A stretch of DNA of 64,000 nucleotides from Serratia nevei (GTDB lineage Bacteria > Pseudomonadota > Gammaproteobacteria > Enterobacterales > Enterobacteriaceae): NCBI RefSeq assembly GCF_037948395.1, contig NZ_CP149940.1, forward strand, positions 2,170,001 through 2,234,000, read 5' to 3'. Both the position numbers and the translations under genes were made by a program. A model generated the notes under the pieces. It saw only the letters and a list, made by a program, of their open reading frames with translations. It was not told the DNA's origin and made no database searches. Shown here in pieces: positions 26,362-34,254 of this stretch (the stretch's first letter is position 1; every line of letters begins with the position of its first letter).

Positions 26362-26924
26362 TGAGCCTGATCCGTTTTAGCTTCGCCGCGCTGCCGGTCA
26401 GCCCGTGGCGCAACGGCGGTGGGGAAACCCGTGAAATCGTCAGCTGGCCCCCGGGCGCGCAGAATTTTGACTGGCGCGCCAGCATCGCTACCATCGCACA
26501 GGACGGGCCGTTTTCCGCCTTTACGGGCATCGATCGTTCGATCACTTTGCTGGAAGGCGACGGCGTGCGGCTGTTCAGCGCCGGGCATATCGACCATCAA
26601 TTGGCTCGCGTCGGGGAACCGTTCGCGTTCTCCGGCGACGTGGCGCTGGAAGCGACGCTGCTGGGCGGCGCCAGTCAGGATTTCAACATCATGACGCGCC
26701 GTGGCCGGCAGGCGGCCGAGGTGCGGCGCAGCACGGCACCCGTCACCCTGCCATCCCACCAGGCGGGCGTGCTGTATGTGCTGAGCGGGGTCTGGTCGCT
26801 GCCGGGGGGCGGCGAACTGCGGGCGCGCGAGGGCGTCTGGTGGGCGGGGCAGACGGCGGGCGGTGAAGTGGCGCCGCTGACGGCCGACGGCGCTCTCCTG
26901 TGGGCGAACATCACAGCCTGCTAA
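26361..26924 (+). CDS. hutD: HutD family protein
   Basis: The 187-residue cupin-like protein carries the HutD signature near the start (PVSPWRNGGGETREI) and SITLLEGDGVRLF further on. HutD accompanies hut operons and is thought to limit pathway flux, perhaps by binding formylglutamate or urocanate; it is not a proven enzyme. It is translationally coupled to hutF and ends the unit. No terminator is evident before cscR. Confidence 0.9.
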   Translation: MSLIRFSFAALPVSPWRNGGGETREIVSWPPGAQNFDWRASIATIAQDGPFSAFTGIDRSITLLEGDGVRLFSAGHIDHQLARVGEPFAFSGDVALEATLLGGASQDFNIMTRRGRQAAEVRRSTAPVTLPSHQAGVLYVLSGVWSLPGGGELRAREGVWWAGQTAGGEVAPLTADGALLWANITAC

Positions 26925-26996
26925 CGCAGAGTAGAGTCCTGCGCCCGGTTATGGGATTATTCACTTTTTCCCATTAATCATCATAAAGAAGGGCGC

Positions 26997-27998
26997 ATGG
27001 CTTCGCTGAAAGACGTCGCAAAACTTGCCGGAGTCTCGCTGATGACGGTGTCCCGCGCCATCAATGAACCCGGCAAGCTGCGGCCGGAAACCTACCGCCG
27101 CGTCAAACAGGCTATCGACCAGTTGGACTACGTGCCGGATCTGTCGGCGCGGCGTATTCGCGGTGACGGAAATCGCGTGCAGACGCTCGGCGTGCTGGCG
27201 CTGGACACCGCCACGACGCCGTTCTCGGTGGAAATGATCCTGTCGATTGAGAAAACCGCGCGCGAGCGAGGCTGGAACAGCTTCGTCGTCAACCTGTTTG
27301 CCGACGACAACGCCGAACAGACCGTCGATCTGCTGCTGGCGCATCGTCCGGATGGGGTGATCTTCACCACGATGGGGCTGCGCGAGGTGACATTGCCGGC
27401 CAAACTGTTGGACAAAAAGCTGGTGCTGGCCAACTGCGTCAGCCCGGCGCATTCGATCGCCAGCTACATTCCTGATGACGAGCAAGGGCAGTATGACGCC
27501 ACGCGCGCGCTGATCGCCAAAGGCTATCGCGCGCCACTGTGCATTCATTTACCGGCGGATACGCTGGCGGCGGGCCTGCGCCGCCGCGGTCTGGAACGCG
27601 CCTGGCGCGAAGCGGGGCGCGATGTTGAACAGCTGCGGCAGTATCATCTCGATCTGAGCGGCGGCGACCAAAGCTATCGCGACTGCGTCGCGCTGCTGGA
27701 GCGGCATTTCTCTGCAGGCAGGCGCGATTGCGATGTCGTGGTGTGCGGGAACGATCGGATAGCCTTTCTGGTGTATCAGGTATTGCTGGCACAAGGATGG
27801 CGGATACCGCAACAGGTAGCGGTGCTGGGTTACGACAATATGGTCGGCACCGGCGAGCTGTTCCTGCCGGCATTGACGACGGTGCAGCTGCCGCATTACG
27901 AGCTGGGCCGCCTTGCGGCGCTGCATGTGATTGAGCAGCGGGAGCAGCGTGAGACAGTGAAAGTGCCTTGCCCGCTGTTGGAGCGTGGTTCGCTGTAA
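26997..27998 (+). CDS. cscR: sucrose operon repressor CscR (LacI family)
   Basis: The 333-residue repressor begins MASLKDVAKLAGVSLMTVSR, a LacI-type helix-turn-helix, and then follows E. coli CscR closely (YVPDLSARRIRGDGN, LALDTATTPFSVEMIL, CGNDRIAFLVYQVLLAQGWR). It binds operators at the csc promoter and is relieved by sucrose or fructose. It is convergent with cscA, unlike an operon-leading repressor, so its product acts at the cscB promoter 2.8 kb away. Confidence 0.92.
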   Translation: MASLKDVAKLAGVSLMTVSRAINEPGKLRPETYRRVKQAIDQLDYVPDLSARRIRGDGNRVQTLGVLALDTATTPFSVEMILSIEKTARERGWNSFVVNLFADDNAEQTVDLLLAHRPDGVIFTTMGLREVTLPAKLLDKKLVLANCVSPAHSIASYIPDDEQGQYDATRALIAKGYRAPLCIHLPADTLAAGLRRRGLERAWREAGRDVEQLRQYHLDLSGGDQSYRDCVALLERHFSAGRRDCDVVVCGNDRIAFLVYQVLLAQGWRIPQQVAVLGYDNMVGTGELFLPALTTVQLPHYELGRLAALHVIEQREQRETVKVPCPLLERGSL

Positions 27999-28001
27999 GC
28001 G

Positions 28002-28031
28002 CACCGGGCGCGTCGCTGCGCGCCCGGTGCT
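28002..28031. terminator. 12-bp perfect hairpin between convergent cscR and cscA
   Basis: GCACCGGGCGCG and CGCGCCCGGTGC flank TCGCTG. No T-tract on either strand, so it is not a textbook intrinsic terminator, but its place between two convergent stops suggests transcript end formation or 3' protection. Confidence 0.5.
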
Positions 28032-28039
28032 CATTCCCA

Positions 28040-29482
28040 TTATCCCCAGAGGCTTGCCAACTGCCATCCCATGATGGGCTCAAACTGTGCCTGGCCGCCT
28101 TCGGCGAACAGGCGGAGGCGGCGATCGCCCGCCGTCGGATAAATTCGGCTGGTCAGGCAGGCCTGCCCCTGATTGACGAAGATCTCCAGCGATGAGCGGT
28201 CAATGAAGATCCGTAGCGACAGGCTGTCACCTTCTGGCAGCGGCACGCTGCGGCAGGTGCACAGGGCGGGGTTTTCATGAAAACGTTCCAGCACCAGCCG
28301 GTGCGCCTGATTGTCGACGAACAGCCGCGCCGCATTCCCGATGGCCAGCCCGTAGCGCTCTGCGTCGTTGTCGGCCGGTCTCAACGTCAGGGTGAGTTCC
28401 TGCACGTCGTCCGTCAGCGGCAGATGCTGATTGGTCAGCGTCTGTGCCAAAAAGGTGTGCGATTCTCGGCGCAGCGCCGTCAGTTCACGCGCCGGGTTCA
28501 TGCGGACGCTGCCGTCGGCGGCCAGCGTCAGCTCACGCGGCAGGGTGAGGGCGCCGGCCCAACGGTGCGCTTTGCTGGGCATTGGGGATTCCCACATATC
28601 CATCCAGGCAAACAGCAGCCGACGGCCGTCGGCGGCGGTGAAGGTCTGCGGCGCATAGAAATCGTGGCCGGCATCCAGCTCGCAGAAGGGTTGGGTCACC
28701 CTAAAGTCGCTGTCAGGCCGCCAGTGGCCGAGCAGATAGCCGCTCTGGAAGCGATTGCAGTAGCGGTAGCCCTGTGCCGCCAGCCCCTGCGGCGAGAACA
28801 ACAATAGGTGTTGTTCCCCCAGCGGGAAGAAATCCGGGCATTCCCACATATACCCTTGATGCGCCGCCTGCGCGCCGGCCAGCACCCGATCGAAGCGCCA
28901 GGCGCGCAGATCTGCAGAACGGTACAGGCGCACCTGGCCCAGGCCGTTTTCTTTGGCACCGACCACCAGCCACCATTCGCCGCTCTCGCGCCAGACTTTC
29001 GGATCGCGGAAATGCTGAATGCCGTCCGGCGCGGCCAGCACCGGCCCGTGCTTGACGAAGCGTATACCGTCTTCGCTGGTGGCCAGACATTGCACTTCCC
29101 GCACCTGGCTGTCGTCGCCGGGCTCGCCCAGCCACACGTGGCCGGTGTAAATCAGCGTCAGCACGCCGTTGTCATCCACGGCACAGCCGGAAAAGCAACC
29201 GTCTTTGTCATAGGGCGCATCGGGTGCCAGGGCGATAGGCTGGTGCTGCCAGCGGATCAGATCGCGGCTGGTCGCGTGCCCCCAGTGCATGGGGCCCCAG
29301 TGCTCGCTATAGGGGTGATGCTGGAAGAAGGCATGATAGACGCCGTCAATACAGATCAGCCCGTTGGGATCGTTGATCCAGCCGGCGGGCGGCGCGAGAT
29401 GGAACTGCGGGTAGTATTCGTCTCGGCGTTCTGCGCGCAGGGCTTCGACCGCATGGTCGGCTTGAGCTAAGGCAGTGTTCAT
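28040..29482 (-). CDS. cscA: sucrose hydrolase (invertase)
   Basis: The 480-residue glycoside hydrolase family 32 enzyme has the nucleophile Asp in GWINDPNGLI, the stabiliser RDP in HFRDPKVWRE, and the acid/base Glu in MWECPDFFPLG. A C-terminal beta-sandwich follows (SLRIFIDRSSLEIFVNQGQ). It splits sucrose in the cytoplasm after import by CscB. Its start overlaps the cscB stop by 4 bp, so cscB-cscA form one minus-strand unit. Confidence 0.94.
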   Translation of the reverse strand: MNTALAQADHAVEALRAERRDEYYPQFHLAPPAGWINDPNGLICIDGVYHAFFQHHPYSEHWGPMHWGHATSRDLIRWQHQPIALAPDAPYDKDGCFSGCAVDDNGVLTLIYTGHVWLGEPGDDSQVREVQCLATSEDGIRFVKHGPVLAAPDGIQHFRDPKVWRESGEWWLVVGAKENGLGQVRLYRSADLRAWRFDRVLAGAQAAHQGYMWECPDFFPLGEQHLLLFSPQGLAAQGYRYCNRFQSGYLLGHWRPDSDFRVTQPFCELDAGHDFYAPQTFTAADGRRLLFAWMDMWESPMPSKAHRWAGALTLPRELTLAADGSVRMNPARELTALRRESHTFLAQTLTNQHLPLTDDVQELTLTLRPADNDAERYGLAIGNAARLFVDNQAHRLVLERFHENPALCTCRSVPLPEGDSLSLRIFIDRSSLEIFVNQGQACLTSRIYPTAGDRRLRLFAEGGQAQFEPIMGWQLASLWG

Positions 29483-30738
29483 TGGACAGACTCACTTGAT
29501 TTAATGGCGGATTGAAAGGGGGCTGCGCTGGCGGAACGTTCGCCGCGCAGCAGGAAACAGGAGACAAGCGTCGTGGCGGCGACCGCGCACCCCATCAGCA
29601 GATAGGTGTCGGCAAAGCCGATGCGGTCATAACCGTAGCCCGCCAGCGGCGACAGGAAGCTGGCCATCACCTGGGTGATGAACTGAAAGCCCACCAGGTA
29701 AAGCGTTGAGGAGAGGCGACTGTCGAAGCGGCTGGCGATGTATTTGAAGATAGCGATCAGCAGGATCGGCAACTCTACGGCGTGCAGCAGTTTCATGGCG
29801 GAGATCATCAATGCGCCGCTGACCAAGCCTGAGCCGAACATGCGCAGCGCCATCACGCCACCGGCCAGCAGCAGCCCCTGTTTGGCGCCGATGCGGTTCA
29901 CCAGCAGCGGCGCCAGGAACATGCCGCCGGCTTCGAGGAAGACCTGCAGCGAGTTGAGGAAGCCGTACATCTCGTTGCCCTGTTCGCGAGAAGCGAACTG
30001 CGAGGCGAAGTAGACCGAAAATTGCTGATCGAAAACGTTGTACACGCTGATACCGAGCACAAACACCACCAGCGCCCAGAAGCCCGGCATACGCAGCAGC
30101 GCCAGCGCATCCTGCAGCCGCAGATTTTCCGGTTTGCCGAACGCCAGGCCGGCCATGGCGTTCGGCTTCAGCTCGCGAACCTGGCTGAGTAGCAACAGGA
30201 ATACCACGGCGGCGGCGGAGGCCAGCCAGAAATTGATGTTCGGATCGATATTGAAGATAAAACCGGCCAAAAAGGTGGCGCTGGCCCAGCCGAGCGATCC
30301 CCACATGCGGGCGCGGCCGAATTCGAAACCGCTGATGCGGCTGACTCGCTCGGTATAAGATTCCAGCGCGCCGATGCCGGCGAAGAAGGTGGCGCCGATA
30401 AATACCCCGCCGACCAGCGCGCCGAGCGGCAGGCTGCTGGCCAGCAGCGGGGCGTAAACGTAGATAAAGAACGGGCCGGTCAGCAGCAGCATTACGCCGA
30501 GAAACTGCAGCAGGTGCTTGCGCAGCCCAAGTTTGTCCTGAATAAACCCGTACAGTGGCTGTGCGCACAGCGCCACCAACGAGATAGCGGAGAAGATCAG
30601 GCCGGTCTCGGCGCCTTTCAGGCCGATCTTCTGATTCAGCCACAGTGAGATCAGCGAAAAGCTGGAAGACCAGGTGAAGAAAAAGAAGAACAGCAGGCCG
30701 CTGAGCAGCACGTAATATTTTTTAGTTTCGCGGTTCAT
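29479..30738 (-). CDS. cscB: sucrose permease
   Basis: The 419-residue oligosaccharide:proton symporter starts MNRETKKYYVLLSGLLFFFF and matches E. coli CscB (415 aa), a LacY relative with 12 helices. SLWLNQKIGLKGAETGLIFS and YGFIQDKLGLRKHLLQF are family blocks. It imports unphosphorylated sucrose. It is the first gene of the unit and lies directly downstream of the CscR and CRP sites. A fructokinase gene cscK, present in E. coli csc loci, is not here. Confidence 0.94.
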   Translation of the reverse strand: MNRETKKYYVLLSGLLFFFFFTWSSSFSLISLWLNQKIGLKGAETGLIFSAISLVALCAQPLYGFIQDKLGLRKHLLQFLGVMLLLTGPFFIYVYAPLLASSLPLGALVGGVFIGATFFAGIGALESYTERVSRISGFEFGRARMWGSLGWASATFLAGFIFNIDPNINFWLASAAAVVFLLLLSQVRELKPNAMAGLAFGKPENLRLQDALALLRMPGFWALVVFVLGISVYNVFDQQFSVYFASQFASREQGNEMYGFLNSLQVFLEAGGMFLAPLLVNRIGAKQGLLLAGGVMALRMFGSGLVSGALMISAMKLLHAVELPILLIAIFKYIASRFDSRLSSTLYLVGFQFITQVMASFLSPLAGYGYDRIGFADTYLLMGCAVAATTLVSCFLLRGERSASAAPFQSAIKSSESVQ

Positions 30739-30772
30739 GGGTAGGGCCCCGGTGAGTGAAGTTAGCTCTATT

Positions 30773-30848
30773 GTTAACGTTAACTCGCAAAGGGATGAAG
30801 CTAGCAGATATCACGCGTGCGATGTTAATCACAAAAGTTAACGTTAAC
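30773..30848. promoter_or_regulatory. paired CscR operators and CRP site in the cscB promoter
   Basis: Two identical perfect palindromes GTTAACGTTAAC lie at 30773-30784 and 30837-30848, 64 bp apart centre to centre. TGCGATGTTAATCACA at 30818-30833 differs from the CRP consensus halves TGTGA/TCACA by one base. The arrangement suggests repression by CscR looping and activation by cAMP-CRP. Confidence 0.8.
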
Positions 30849-30858
30849 ATTTTGGCGT

Positions 30859-30874
30859 TGTGATCGAGGTCACG
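30859..30874. promoter_or_regulatory. second CRP-like site upstream of cscB
   Basis: TGTGATCGAGGTCACG matches both halves of the CRP consensus except the final base. It lies 10 bp beyond the distal CscR operator. Confidence 0.7.
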
Positions 30875-30906
30875 AGTTGGCAAGGGGGCGATGTGCCCCC
30901 GGAGGA

Positions 30907-32223
30907 TTAACGTTCGTTCAGCGAGCGCAGATGGTCGTCGCGGCGCAGCGTCATCAGCGCAAACAGGCTGACCACCGAGGTGGCGACCACGTAGTAGGCG
31001 GGAATGTCGATATTACCGGTCTGTTTGATGAGGCCGGTGATAATCAGCCCGGCCGAGCCGGAAAACACCGCATTGGACAGCGAGTAAGCCAGCCCCAAGC
31101 CGGTATAGCGCACCCGGGTCGGGAACATCTCCGCCAGCATCGCCGGGCCAGGGCCGGCCAGCAGGCCGACCACGGCACCGGCGATCATGACCGCCAGCCC
31201 TTTGGCCCACAGTGAACTCTGCGCATCCTGCAACAGGTGCAGCAGCGGGAAGGTGAACAGGATCACCGCCGCCACCGCCGTCAGCATCACCGTTTTACGC
31301 CCCAGTTTGTCGCTGATGATGCCCGCCGGCAGAATGGTCAGGGCGAAGCCGACGTTGGCCAGCACCGTCGCCACCAGCGCCTGCTGGAAGGTGGCGTGCA
31401 ATGAAGTTTGCAAATAGGAAGGCATCACCACCAGGAAGGTATAGCCGGCGGCCGACCAGCCCATCATGCGGCCGATGCCGATCAGAATGGTTTTCACCAC
31501 GCCGCCCAGCTTCGCTTCCGGTGGCGCGGCGGCGTGTTCCGCATGTTGCTGCGCCTGGGTGAACGTGGGCGTTTCCTCGAGCTTGAGCCGCAGCCACAGC
31601 GCCACGGCGCCCATCGGCAGCGCCAGCAGGAAAGGAATGCGCCAGCCCCAGTCATGCAGCTGCTGCGCGCTGAGCAGCGCGGCCAGCAGCGCCACCAGCC
31701 CAGCGCCGGCCAGCAGGCCGAGCGCGACGGTCAGCGACTGCCAGGCGCCGAACAGCCCACGCTTGCCCTTCGGGGCGAACTCGGTCATCAGCGACACGGC
31801 GCCGCCGAATTCGCCGCCGGCGAACAGCCCCTGAAACATGCGCAGCAGCGTCAGCAGCAGCGGGGCGGCGACGCCGATCGAGGCATAGGTCGGCATGACG
31901 CCGATCAGCGCGGTGGCCAGCGTCATCAGCAGCAGAACCGCAATCAGCGTCGGGCGACGGCCGATGCGATCGCCGATGCGACCGAAGATCACCGCGCCGA
32001 TCGGCCGACAGAAGAACGCCAGCGCGAAGGCGGCGTAGGTGAGGATCAGGCTGGTGATTTCGTTTTCACCCTGCAGCGTGAAAAAATTGGCGGCGATAAC
32101 GGTGGCCAGGAACCCGTACACCCCGAACTCGTACCATTCGATAAAGTTGCCGACCGAGCCGGCCAGTAACGCCTGACGCGAGCGGCGCGCGTCGAGAGTC
32201 TGTTGATTCATCCCCGTTCCCAT
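30907..32223 (-). CDS. MHS-family (metabolite:H+ symporter) MFS transporter
   Basis: The 438-residue membrane protein shows the MHS features: FIEWYEFGVYGFLA in helix 1, ALAFFCRPIGAVIFGRIGDR between helices 2 and 3, and LRMFQGLFAGGEFGGAVSLM in helix 4. Relatives (ProP, KgtP, ShiA, CitA) carry zwitterions or carboxylates with protons; the substrate here cannot be told. The start is ambiguous: MGTGMNQQ at 32223 or MNQQ at 32211. It stands alone, 32 bp after the CRP site of the csc control region, and reads toward it. Confidence 0.85.
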   Translation of the reverse strand: MGTGMNQQTLDARRSRQALLAGSVGNFIEWYEFGVYGFLATVIAANFFTLQGENEITSLILTYAAFALAFFCRPIGAVIFGRIGDRIGRRPTLIAVLLLMTLATALIGVMPTYASIGVAAPLLLTLLRMFQGLFAGGEFGGAVSLMTEFAPKGKRGLFGAWQSLTVALGLLAGAGLVALLAALLSAQQLHDWGWRIPFLLALPMGAVALWLRLKLEETPTFTQAQQHAEHAAAPPEAKLGGVVKTILIGIGRMMGWSAAGYTFLVVMPSYLQTSLHATFQQALVATVLANVGFALTILPAGIISDKLGRKTVMLTAVAAVILFTFPLLHLLQDAQSSLWAKGLAVMIAGAVVGLLAGPGPAMLAEMFPTRVRYTGLGLAYSLSNAVFSGSAGLIITGLIKQTGNIDIPAYYVVATSVVSLFALMTLRRDDHLRSLNER

Positions 32224-32301
32224 ACTTTTGAATTATTGTTCGTCAGTTCTAAATTTATACGACAAAACAATCAATTGATTTCAGCGGGAACTGTGAGGCG
32301 C

Positions 32302-32688
32302 TCAGCGCCTGCCGTCGATACGCCACCATTCGGGGCAAACATCGGCGAACGCATGTGAGGTCGGGCGCAGCTCCGGTAGATCGGCCCGATCGAAGCTGCC
32401 GGTGGCCAGCGCCACCGTCGGTTCGTCGTCGATCGCCCCCAGCGTGCTGCCGCAGCGCGGGCAAAAGGCGCGGCTGGAATAGGGTGAAGAACGGTAGAGT
32501 GTGGGTATGCCGCCCGGGCCGTTCCACTCGATGGCCTGACGCGGAAATTCGACCCAGCAGAGCGTCGGCGCGCCGGAGTGGCGGCGGCAAAAATCGCAGG
32601 AACAGCTGTGCGGATTGCCAGGCAGGCCGTGCGCCTGAAAGCGAATATGCCCGCACAGGCAGCCGCCGCTATAGCTGGGGTTTTCCAT
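32302..32688 (-). CDS. GFA domain zinc protein, 128 aa
   Basis: Cysteine clusters GGCLCGHIRF, HSCSCDFCRRHSG and AFCPRCGSTLG define the GFA/CENP-V domain. I start at 32688 (MENPSYSGG), which follows GGAGAACTC; the frame upstream lacks a site. It differs from the first GFA gene at 2222-2572. The function is unknown. It lies 83 bp downstream of the DAPG-hydrolase-like gene on the same strand, so co-transcription under the TetR regulator is possible. Confidence 0.83.
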   Translation of the reverse strand: MENPSYSGGCLCGHIRFQAHGLPGNPHSCSCDFCRRHSGAPTLCWVEFPRQAIEWNGPGGIPTLYRSSPYSSRAFCPRCGSTLGAIDDEPTVALATGSFDRADLPELRPTSHAFADVCPEWWRIDGRR

Positions 32689-32771
32689 GAGTTCTCCGTC
32701 ATAAACGCGGGAATGGCGATGAAAATCACTATAGCGGCATCGCGAAAAATTAACAGGTCTCCGCTGACGCA

Positions 32772-33470
32772 TTACCAGAGCAACGGCGCCGGTTCGCGGC
32801 CGTTTTCGGCGTAGTACAGCGACGGCAGGAACTGCGCCAGATAGCTGAACTCGTTGTAGCAGTGGCGCATCAGGTTAAAGCCGATGTCGTCCGGCAGCTC
32901 GTCGTGGGCGTTGGCGCAGGCTTTGCCCAGCAGGAAGCGGCTGCGCAGCACGCAGCCATAGGGCGTGTCGCGCACCAGGTGCAGCATCTCGCCGTCGCAG
33001 GGATCGCCGTTGTCATCCAGCGCCACCTGGTCACCGAAGCCGATGCGCGCGCAAACGGCGGCGGAGAGCGCCTGCGCGTCGCGCGCCTGGCGCAGAGGCT
33101 GCGGCGCGAAGAAATCCTCGGCGGCGTGAAACTTGAGGCGTGCCGCGACCGGCGGCAGCTCCGCCAACCACTCGACCGCTTCGATGCTGGCGCCGACGTA
33201 GTTTTCCCCCTTTTTCCAGTGGCGATCCCAGCCGCGGTGTTCGACGTGATCGTGCGGGTGCCACCAGTTGATATGCTGAGTCGTTTCGAAGAAGGTGAAC
33301 CACCAGTCCAGCATGCGCCCTTTGCAGCCGTGCAGGTCGGTGCGAACCGCCACGGTCAGCAGGCCGTCGGCGCTGCGGCTTAGCCCCATCTCCAGCCGCA
33401 GCGGTTCGGGCCTGAGCAACTCGTTGATATCGTTAACGCCCCACGGCGCCAGCAGGGAGGGATGTGTCAT
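32772..33470 (-). CDS. DAPG hydrolase (PhlG)-like family protein, 232 aa
   Basis: The start at 33470 follows AAGGAACCCATT; the longer frame crosses the operator. The protein carries the motif FFETTQHINWWHPHDHVEHR with metal-ligand-like His residues, and HLVRDTPYGCVLRSRFLLG, which I associate with the PhlG/DAPG-hydrolase domain. PhlG uses zinc to split the C-C bond of 2,4-diacetylphloroglucinol, an antifungal of Pseudomonas. Whether this homologue takes DAPG or another acylated phenol cannot be told. It is divergent from a TetR gene with a shared perfect palindrome. Confidence 0.75.
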   Translation of the reverse strand: MTHPSLLAPWGVNDINELLRPEPLRLEMGLSRSADGLLTVAVRTDLHGCKGRMLDWWFTFFETTQHINWWHPHDHVEHRGWDRHWKKGENYVGASIEAVEWLAELPPVAARLKFHAAEDFFAPQPLRQARDAQALSAAVCARIGFGDQVALDDNGDPCDGEMLHLVRDTPYGCVLRSRFLLGKACANAHDELPDDIGFNLMRHCYNEFSYLAQFLPSLYYAENGREPAPLLW

Positions 33471-33484
33471 AATGGGTTCCTTTT

Positions 33485-33517
33485 TTATTTTGGAAACGAA
33501 TTGCGTTTCCAAAATAA
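33485..33517. promoter_or_regulatory. perfect 14-bp inverted repeat, probable TetR operator
   Basis: TTATTTTGGAAACG and CGTTTCCAAAATAA flank AATTG. It lies midway between the divergent DAPG-hydrolase-like and TetR genes, as expected for an autoregulating repressor controlling both. Confidence 0.85.
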
Positions 33518-33563
33518 GGCTATGCCGCTATGCTGAGTCTGTCAACGCTTATGAGGAATAAAT

Positions 33564-34208
33564 ATGGCAAACCCGAATGAAGAACCGCTGCGTGCTCGCG
33601 GCCGGCCGGCCACGCCGGAAACGGCGCTGCGCGCGGCGCTGGTTCAGGCGACGTTGGCACTGCTGATCGACGGTGGCTATGCCGCGGCGACGGTGGATGC
33701 GGTGGCGAAACGCGCCGGGGTGGCTAAAAAAACCCTGTATCGCTTTGCCGCCAACCGCGACGAACTGGTGGCGCAGGCGGTAAGCGGTTGGACCGAGGCG
33801 TTTCAGCCGGCCTTCGCCCAGGATGCCGGGCAGCGGGCGGCGGTTGCGCCGCTGTTGGAAAAAGGGCTGCAGGCCATCGCGCAGCAGGTGCTGAGTGCGG
33901 AAGCGGTGGGCATGTTCCGGCTGCTGCAAAGCGAATTTCCGGGGCGCGAGGGGCTGCTGGACAGCTACCAGCGCAACGGTATTCAGCGCGGCCGTGCGAC
34001 GGTGGCGGACTGGCTGCAGCGCCAGCAGCAGTGCGGATGGCTGCGTGAGCGCGACTGGGCGCAAACCAGCGACCTGCTGTTGGCGATGACCATCGCCGAA
34101 CCGCTGCGGCAGATGACGCTGGGGCTGTTGCCGCCGGGCAGCGCGATCGACGAGCGCATCGCGGCGGCGGTGGCGCTGGTGATGCCGGGTTTGCTGGAAG
34201 AGGAGTGA
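33564..34208 (+). CDS. TetR family regulator, 214 aa
   Basis: The N-terminus (RGRPATPETALRAALVQATL, then YAAATVDAVAKRAGVAKKTL and YRFAANRDELVAQAV) is a TetR DNA-binding domain. The C-terminal part resembles the ligand domain of AefR/TetR_C proteins (LRQMTLGLLPPGSAIDERIA). In Pseudomonas, phlG is controlled by the TetR repressor PhlH, so a phenolic ligand is a reasonable guess here. A gene pair with a shared operator is the only local context. Confidence 0.88.
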   Translation: MANPNEEPLRARGRPATPETALRAALVQATLALLIDGGYAAATVDAVAKRAGVAKKTLYRFAANRDELVAQAVSGWTEAFQPAFAQDAGQRAAVAPLLEKGLQAIAQQVLSAEAVGMFRLLQSEFPGREGLLDSYQRNGIQRGRATVADWLQRQQQCGWLRERDWAQTSDLLLAMTIAEPLRQMTLGLLPPGSAIDERIAAAVALVMPGLLEEE

Positions 34209-34210
34209 AA

Positions 34211-34238
34211 ACAAAAAAGGGCCGACGAATCGGCCCTT
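34211..34238 (-). terminator. terminator of pckA, between convergent genes
   Basis: AAGGGCCGA, loop CGAA and TCGGCCCTT; read on the minus strand it is followed by six T residues before a G. Confidence 0.88.
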
Positions 34239-34254
34239 GAGCGGGGGAATGCCG

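Noticed and set aside
28040..30738. Possible PTS-type sucrose system
   Set aside because: The transporter is a LacY-type permease and the hydrolase matches CscA; there is no EII component.
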